A stretch of 8,827 nucleotides of DNA from CALXZG01 sp034184445 (GTDB lineage Bacteria; Pseudomonadota; Alphaproteobacteria; CAAHEQ01; UBA3637), in NCBI GenBank assembly GCA_034184445.1, contig JAXFZX010000098.1, positions 1 through 8,827 on the forward strand. The letters run 5' to 3'. Numbering within the stretch: position 1 is the first letter of the stretch; every line of letters begins with the position of its first letter. The position numbers and the translations under genes are program-made. Shown here in pieces: positions 1-4,338 of this stretch. The notes under the pieces were generated by a model. The model had not been told where the DNA came from and searched no databases. It saw only the letters and a program-made list of their open reading frames with translations.

Positions 1-204
1 CGGGCGTATGGCGAACGCTTAATTACGGGACCCAAGTTTGAAAAATTGGCCGAAGGTGTGCCTACGCTGGCCGCCGTTCATGCCCTGCGCGATAAGATTG
101 ATATGCCGATTTGTGATGTCCTTTACGATGTTGTTTATGAAAATAAGGAACCCAAAGAACAAATCGGACAATTATTTGGTCGTCCCAATAAAAGTGAATT
201 TTAA
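1..204 (+). CDS. gpsA: Glycerol-3-phosphate dehydrogenase [NAD(P)+], C-terminal end (5' part outside window)
   Basis: The gene enters from the left in frame 1 and stops at TAA 202-204; 67 codons are visible. The enzyme reduces dihydroxyacetone phosphate to sn-glycerol 3-phosphate in the cytoplasm, the first step of phospholipid synthesis. The visible part is the end of the helical substrate domain. It shows the family's late motif LAEGVPTLAAVHAL (compare the usual VEGVxTxxAVxxL), then DMPICDVLYDVVYENKEPKEQIGQLFGRPNKSEF, matching the family's MPIxxAVYxVLxxxxxPxxAxxxLxxRPxKSE ending. The length and ending are normal, so the 3' end is intact. No convincing hairpin terminator follows, so some read-through into the next operon is possible. 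Confidence 0.93.
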   Translation, partial: RAYGERLITGPKFEKLAEGVPTLAAVHALRDKIDMPICDVLYDVVYENKEPKEQIGQLFGRPNKSEF

Positions 205-270
205 AGAATATATTTTTGTATAGACAAAAGAATAAACAAAATATTTTTTTGATTTTCATACAAAATTTAG

Positions 271-298
271 TAGACAACTTGTTAAAAAAGTGTATACT
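271..298 (+). promoter_or_regulatory. Probable sigma-70-type promoter of the three-gene VirB6-like operon
   Basis: A -35 box TAGACA (271-276, 5 of 6 to TTGACA) and a -10 box TATACT (293-298, 5 of 6 to TATAAT) are separated by 16 bases in a very AT-rich spacer. Transcription would begin near 305, leaving a leader of about 40 bases. A strong Shine-Dalgarno AAGGGGG (331-337) lies 8 bases before the ATG at 346. TAGACAA also occurs at 221-227, exactly 50 bases upstream, but without a good -10 box. No operator could be recognised. Confidence 0.6.
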
Positions 299-345
299 GA
301 AAGTAAGGAATAGTCTATTTTTGCGCATTCAAGGGGGATTCCTGT

Positions 346-3060
346 ATGATGAAAAAGATATGGTTTGGTGTTTTGTTCACCCTATTTGGTGGGATGCTTT
401 TGTTAACCCAACCAGCACAGGCCGGATTTTGGAGTTCAATGGGTGATAACATAGGTGCTCTTGGGTGGTGGGTTGCTTCACATACACCAGGTGTAAATAA
501 CTTGCTAGCATGGGGATTGGATGCAGATAGTGTTGAAGAATTGCAAAAAGCCATTAATCAAGTATCGGATGAAAAACGTGAAGAACTCGGTGCTGAGATT
601 TTTGAAAAAGCCCTGAGTATCCCTGGAGGGGATGCGATGATAGATGAAATTTGGGGTGATGGTATGGCTGATCGAGTAGAAGCCTACCTTAATCAAAGAG
701 CTGGTCGTAAAAATCTTTTTCCCGCAACAATGGATGAGTATTTACAGGAATACAAGGATGCCTGTTGGTTTTGCAGTATTTTTGAAAGCATGTATGATGC
801 CATTAACACCATGGTGACAAGTGTTTTTAATAAACTCTCTAAATGGTTTTTAAGTCTGATGGGACTTGGCATCTTATTTTTGATTTTGTTTAAGGTAGGT
901 CGCATGGTTGTCCAATTTCAGGCCGTGGATGTAATGCAATTTTTAAACGACCTGTTTAAACCATTGGGACGTGCCATTATTGCAACGGCTTTGTTGGGGG
1001 CGTTGGTGGCATCTAATACGCAGACGGTATTTTACTTAATTACCAATCCGGTTATGGATGTATCATTGCGTATGGGTGAAAGTATTTTGGATACGACATT
1101 AGGTGAGGTCACTTCGCTGTATAACAGACATAAAACAGGAACCGATGCGGATAAAATAGTGACAGATTCGTTAAAACCCAACTGGACACCTATCAATCAA
1201 CAAGCCGAAGCAGAAAACGATACAGCACCTGATACAGCACTTGGGACAGCTACTAAAATGATGCTTGTCCAATGGATGAAAAGCGTATCCAGCTCTTTCG
1301 TTGTCGGTATTGCTATGGGGGGAACATTTATAAAATTAGGTTTTAGGCACTTCTTTACGGGTGGTTTCTCCGTATTTTTATCGGGAATAGTGATCTGGTT
1401 GGGATTTTGGATTCTATACTTGACATTTCCGTTTAAAATTGTGGATGCCTTTGTTCGGATGGCATTTGTGTTGACGCTGATGCCTCTCTGGATTGTCCTA
1501 TGGGTATTTCCGATTACGCAACAATATACAAAGCGTGCATGGGAAATGCTTCTCAGCTCTTGTTTCCTGTTTGTCACACTGTCTGTTATGATTGCAATCG
1601 TTTTGATGTTGATTAATAGTGTTGTCCCCGATCCTTTGTATGGAGAGGATGGCTCATCCATTTCCCGCAGTCAATTTTTTAACTATCTAATGCAGGGATA
1701 CAATAAAAAAGCTTCCAGTTACGTCAGTATTGGTTGCGGTATGATTATGAATGCGATTGCATTTACGGCAATGGGTGGGGCACTTCTCTCGGCGGCAAGC
1801 ACTATTGCCAATTCCTTTATCGGAGGTGGTGGCAATATTCAAACGAATGTTGGTGATGGAATTGCATCATCTGCCGCACGTGTTGGTGGTGTGGGTGTAT
1901 CTATGGCAAAAGCCACTGGAAATTTGGCTTGGACAGGTGCTCAAAAAGTCGGAGGCGGTATTAAGGCTTTGCGCTCTCGTATGGGACGATACCCTGGAGG
2001 TGGCTCCGGAGGGGAGGGAAATGCTGGCTCCGGTGGCGGATCTGGCGGTGGCGGTGGAACGCCCCCTTCGGGTGGTAGTCCAAACGTTATTCGTGGCCCA
2101 CGGGGTGAGCGGGGTGAAGCTGGTCCTCAAGGTGAGCGTGGTCCCCAAGGTCCCCAAAGCGAAAATGCAACCGCTTCGCATGGACACGGTAGTGGCGAGG
2201 AAAGGCAGTCGTCCCAACCTGCGTCACAAGGGCAATCTTCTGCTTCTTCTGCAACGGGAACAGATCGTCAAAGTGGAGCAAATAGGGATGCCTTTGATCC
2301 TATGATGGCTGGTATTAATCGGATGCAGAATATTGCAAATCGGACATGGGAGCGTGAGGGCATAGCCACCCGTCAAGCAGCGGAACATGAGGAAAAGTTA
2401 AAGAGTCTTATGAATGATCCAAAGGCAAGAGAAGCATTTATTCAATCGGTTGGGGGGAGTGAACGTTGGGCATTGGGTGAAATGGAACACTCTATGAAAA
2501 AAGGCAAAGAAATTACTCCGGAACAACGTTTGGCCTTACAGCAAGCAATTGCAAATGATTTACATACGGCGGATTTATTCCCTAACACAGCAAAACAAGA
2601 GGCAACCCAATCTGCCAATCTGTTGGCGGATGCGTCACCCGAACGGTTGCGGGCGGTGCAAGGTTTGGCAAAAGATGAAGACGCTGCCGGAAACTTACGC
2701 AAGTTATCTCAGGATTTTGCCTTTATCGAGCAATCCATGACATTGGATAGGGATTCTTTCCGTCAAGCCATTCAAAGTCACTCCACATGGCAGACAAGCT
2801 CTGATAAAATGCAACGCTATGCTATGGGGCTGTATGACAATAAGGGAAGCAAAGATTATATTGAAGACAGAACCCGTGAATTATTGCATGATACCTATTT
2901 GGGAACGGCTGCCACACGGGATACGGCCGAGCAGATATCTAAAGCTATGGCGGATAATTTTGAACGTAATCCGACTGATCGGACTATGTCCAATGCGTTG
3001 AATGAATTGTCTGAACAAGTTGCCGATACACAAGCGCGCAACCGAACGAACCGATCATGA
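346..3060 (+). CDS. VirB6/TrbL-family type IV secretion channel protein with collagen-like C-terminal region (paralogue 1)
   Basis: A 904-residue polytopic protein, most likely an inner-membrane channel component of a type IV secretion system. The start ATG 346 follows AAGGGGG; a second ATG at 349 is equally usable. Residues 1-26 are a signal peptide (MMKK, hydrophobic core, cleavage after AQA). A helical exported region runs to C140-W-F-C143. Membrane helices lie near 167-190, 208-231, 340-363, 370-390, 402-424 and 463-487. The VirB6-type signature D367, R371, P380, F388-P389, W399 falls in the fourth and the segment after it. A Gly/Ser linker (551-583), seven collagen-like triplets (584-604), a Ser/Gln-rich stretch (605-645) and a long charged helical tail (646-904) follow; the tail was not recognised. 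VirB6 proteins of Agrobacterium type are about 300 residues, so roughly two thirds here is extra. It is first in an operon with two paralogues, the next starting 15 bases after its TGA. The family call is secure; the specific role is inferred. Confidence 0.82.
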   Translation: MMKKIWFGVLFTLFGGMLLLTQPAQAGFWSSMGDNIGALGWWVASHTPGVNNLLAWGLDADSVEELQKAINQVSDEKREELGAEIFEKALSIPGGDAMIDEIWGDGMADRVEAYLNQRAGRKNLFPATMDEYLQEYKDACWFCSIFESMYDAINTMVTSVFNKLSKWFLSLMGLGILFLILFKVGRMVVQFQAVDVMQFLNDLFKPLGRAIIATALLGALVASNTQTVFYLITNPVMDVSLRMGESILDTTLGEVTSLYNRHKTGTDADKIVTDSLKPNWTPINQQAEAENDTAPDTALGTATKMMLVQWMKSVSSSFVVGIAMGGTFIKLGFRHFFTGGFSVFLSGIVIWLGFWILYLTFPFKIVDAFVRMAFVLTLMPLWIVLWVFPITQQYTKRAWEMLLSSCFLFVTLSVMIAIVLMLINSVVPDPLYGEDGSSISRSQFFNYLMQGYNKKASSYVSIGCGMIMNAIAFTAMGGALLSAASTIANSFIGGGGNIQTNVGDGIASSAARVGGVGVSMAKATGNLAWTGAQKVGGGIKALRSRMGRYPGGGSGGEGNAGSGGGSGGGGGTPPSGGSPNVIRGPRGERGEAGPQGERGPQGPQSENATASHGHGSGEERQSSQPASQGQSSASSATGTDRQSGANRDAFDPMMAGINRMQNIANRTWEREGIATRQAAEHEEKLKSLMNDPKAREAFIQSVGGSERWALGEMEHSMKKGKEITPEQRLALQQAIANDLHTADLFPNTAKQEATQSANLLADASPERLRAVQGLAKDEDAAGNLRKLSQDFAFIEQSMTLDRDSFRQAIQSHSTWQTSSDKMQRYAMGLYDNKGSKDYIEDRTRELLHDTYLGTAATRDTAEQISKAMADNFERNPTDRTMSNALNELSEQVADTQARNRTNRS
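2095..2157 (+). repeat. Collagen-like Gly-X-Y repeat region inside paralogue 1
   Basis: Codons 584-604 encode seven uninterrupted Gly-X-Y triplets: GPR, GER, GEA, GPQ, GER, GPQ, GPQ. Proline in X and charged or Gln residues in Y are what bacterial collagen-like proteins use. Just before it, codons 551-577 are dominated by Gly and Ser (for example GGGSGGEG and GSGGGSGGGGG), a typical flexible linker. At DNA level the unit is an imperfect GGT-CCN-CAA / GGT-GAG-CGT pattern, so it could expand or contract by slippage. Seven triplets is short for a stable triple helix, so trimerisation is only a suggestion. Confidence 0.8.
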
Positions 3061-3075
3061 TAAAAGGGAGTGCGG

Positions 3076-4335
3076 ATGATGCAGTGGCTTAAACATAAAT
3101 CCGTCATAATCAGACTCAAATATTGGGTCTTGATAGGCATTGGCCTGATGTTGACGGCTTGTGGGCCCGCTCCGACCTTGCCGGATCAACAAAATTCGTA
3201 TTCCGATTGTTGGCCGTGCAAGGTATATGAAACGGCATTTGACTGCATTCAAAAATCAATGTCAAAATTGGTGGACTTGACGGCCACAAATGCCATGACT
3301 TTATTGGGATTATGCCTATTGTTTTGGTTGCTGTTCCATGTGGGTAAATTTGTGGTAACGATTCGCGAACCTAATATGAGGAAATTTGTCTTTCCCATCA
3401 TAACAACTTTGTTCAAAGCAATGATTGTGGCCGCACTTCTTTTCAAACCAGATGGTGCCGAACATTGCTTTTTGGTTGAAGAAGCAGGCAATATTATATC
3501 TCCTGTTATGGAATTTTTTGCACATGTTGCGCGTCTTGTTCTGGACAGCAATTATGTGGTTAAAGAGGCAACACAGGCTGCCTCTACCACGGATTTACAT
3601 GTCAGCATTGATACCAATACGATTTTTAAAGAATCCGCCCGCACATTTTTAGATATTATTTATCGGATCTATGTGGCGTTAAAGTTGGGAATGAGTCTTG
3701 GCTTTACCATTTGGCGGTATCAAGATGCGGCCGGATGGTTATTTGGTATTTTGATTCTGAGTATGTTTTGGGTGTTATTATTGACAATGCCGATATCATT
3801 ATTGGATGCGATTGTGCGTATTATGGCATCGGTTATCTTGGCACCGTTTGCTTTGGTGGGTTGGGTCTTCCCGCCAACGAAGTGGATGTTGGGACGATTA
3901 TGGGGTGTTTTATTTGGAGCGGGACTTAATTTAATATTTATTTCGTTTTACATATCGTTGACGGTATATGTGATTATGGTCTATGCCGAAAAAAATTATC
4001 CCGGTATTTTGGGAAGCACTGTTCAATCCATGGATCCAACCCTTATTGATCAGGTTCAATCCATGTCGTCCAGTTTGATAGGATTTTTTGTCCTTATTTT
4101 ATGCCTCAATCGGCTCAGCCGTCATATCTTTAAATTCGCCAATCAATTGGGGGGTGAAAGCGTAGAGGGCAGTTTTATGCGCGCTTTTCAAGGTTTTAAA
4201 AAATTAACGATTGCTGCCGGAAAATTGAGTATTGCATTGGCTGTTGGATCACCGACTGTGGCGTTATCGGCTCTTCGAGATACTAAAAATGTGGCAAAGG
4301 ATATCGCACAAGTTAATACCAGTGGGGGTGGTTAG
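3076..4335 (+). CDS. VirB6/TrbL-family membrane protein with lipoprotein signal (paralogue 2)
   Basis: A 419-residue channel-type protein, the compact member of the trio. The start is taken as ATG 3076 (ATG 3079 is as good) because GGGAG at 3066-3070 sits 5-8 bases upstream; the in-frame GTG at 3070 overlaps that site. A basic N-terminus and a hydrophobic core end in LTAC (C29), a canonical lipobox, so the mature protein should begin with a lipidated cysteine outside the inner membrane. C45-W-P-C48 follows, then membrane helices near 74-96, 105-123, 221-242, 244-264, 277-305 and 334-350. The VirB6-type signature is D244, R248, P257, F265-P266, W276, spaced exactly as in both neighbours. The tail (about 360-419) is short and ends SGGG. 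The stop TAG is 3 bases before the next start, implying translational coupling. A lipobox on a multi-pass VirB6-like protein is unusual. The family call is good; function is inferred from the family. Confidence 0.82.
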   Translation: MMQWLKHKSVIIRLKYWVLIGIGLMLTACGPAPTLPDQQNSYSDCWPCKVYETAFDCIQKSMSKLVDLTATNAMTLLGLCLLFWLLFHVGKFVVTIREPNMRKFVFPIITTLFKAMIVAALLFKPDGAEHCFLVEEAGNIISPVMEFFAHVARLVLDSNYVVKEATQAASTTDLHVSIDTNTIFKESARTFLDIIYRIYVALKLGMSLGFTIWRYQDAAGWLFGILILSMFWVLLLTMPISLLDAIVRIMASVILAPFALVGWVFPPTKWMLGRLWGVLFGAGLNLIFISFYISLTVYVIMVYAEKNYPGILGSTVQSMDPTLIDQVQSMSSSLIGFFVLILCLNRLSRHIFKFANQLGGESVEGSFMRAFQGFKKLTIAAGKLSIALAVGSPTVALSALRDTKNVAKDIAQVNTSGGG

Positions 4336-4338
4336 TTT

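Noticed and set aside
205..260. A terminator for gpsA in the T-rich spacer
   Set aside because: T-runs are present but no GC-containing hairpin precedes them; AAAATATTTT (239-248) is only an AT palindrome.
1197..1661. Minus-strand open frame of 154 codons
   Set aside because: It is antisense to the membrane helices of paralogue 1, without a start signal or a recognisable product.
1751..2305. Plus-strand open frame of 184 codons inside paralogue 1
   Set aside because: It lies in another frame of the Gly-rich region, has no ribosome binding site and reads as low-complexity Val/Leu/Arg; it is a shadow of the long gene.
3070..3075. GTG at 3070 as start of paralogue 2
   Set aside because: It overlaps the GGGAG ribosome binding site and has none of its own; ATG 3076 or 3079 fits better.
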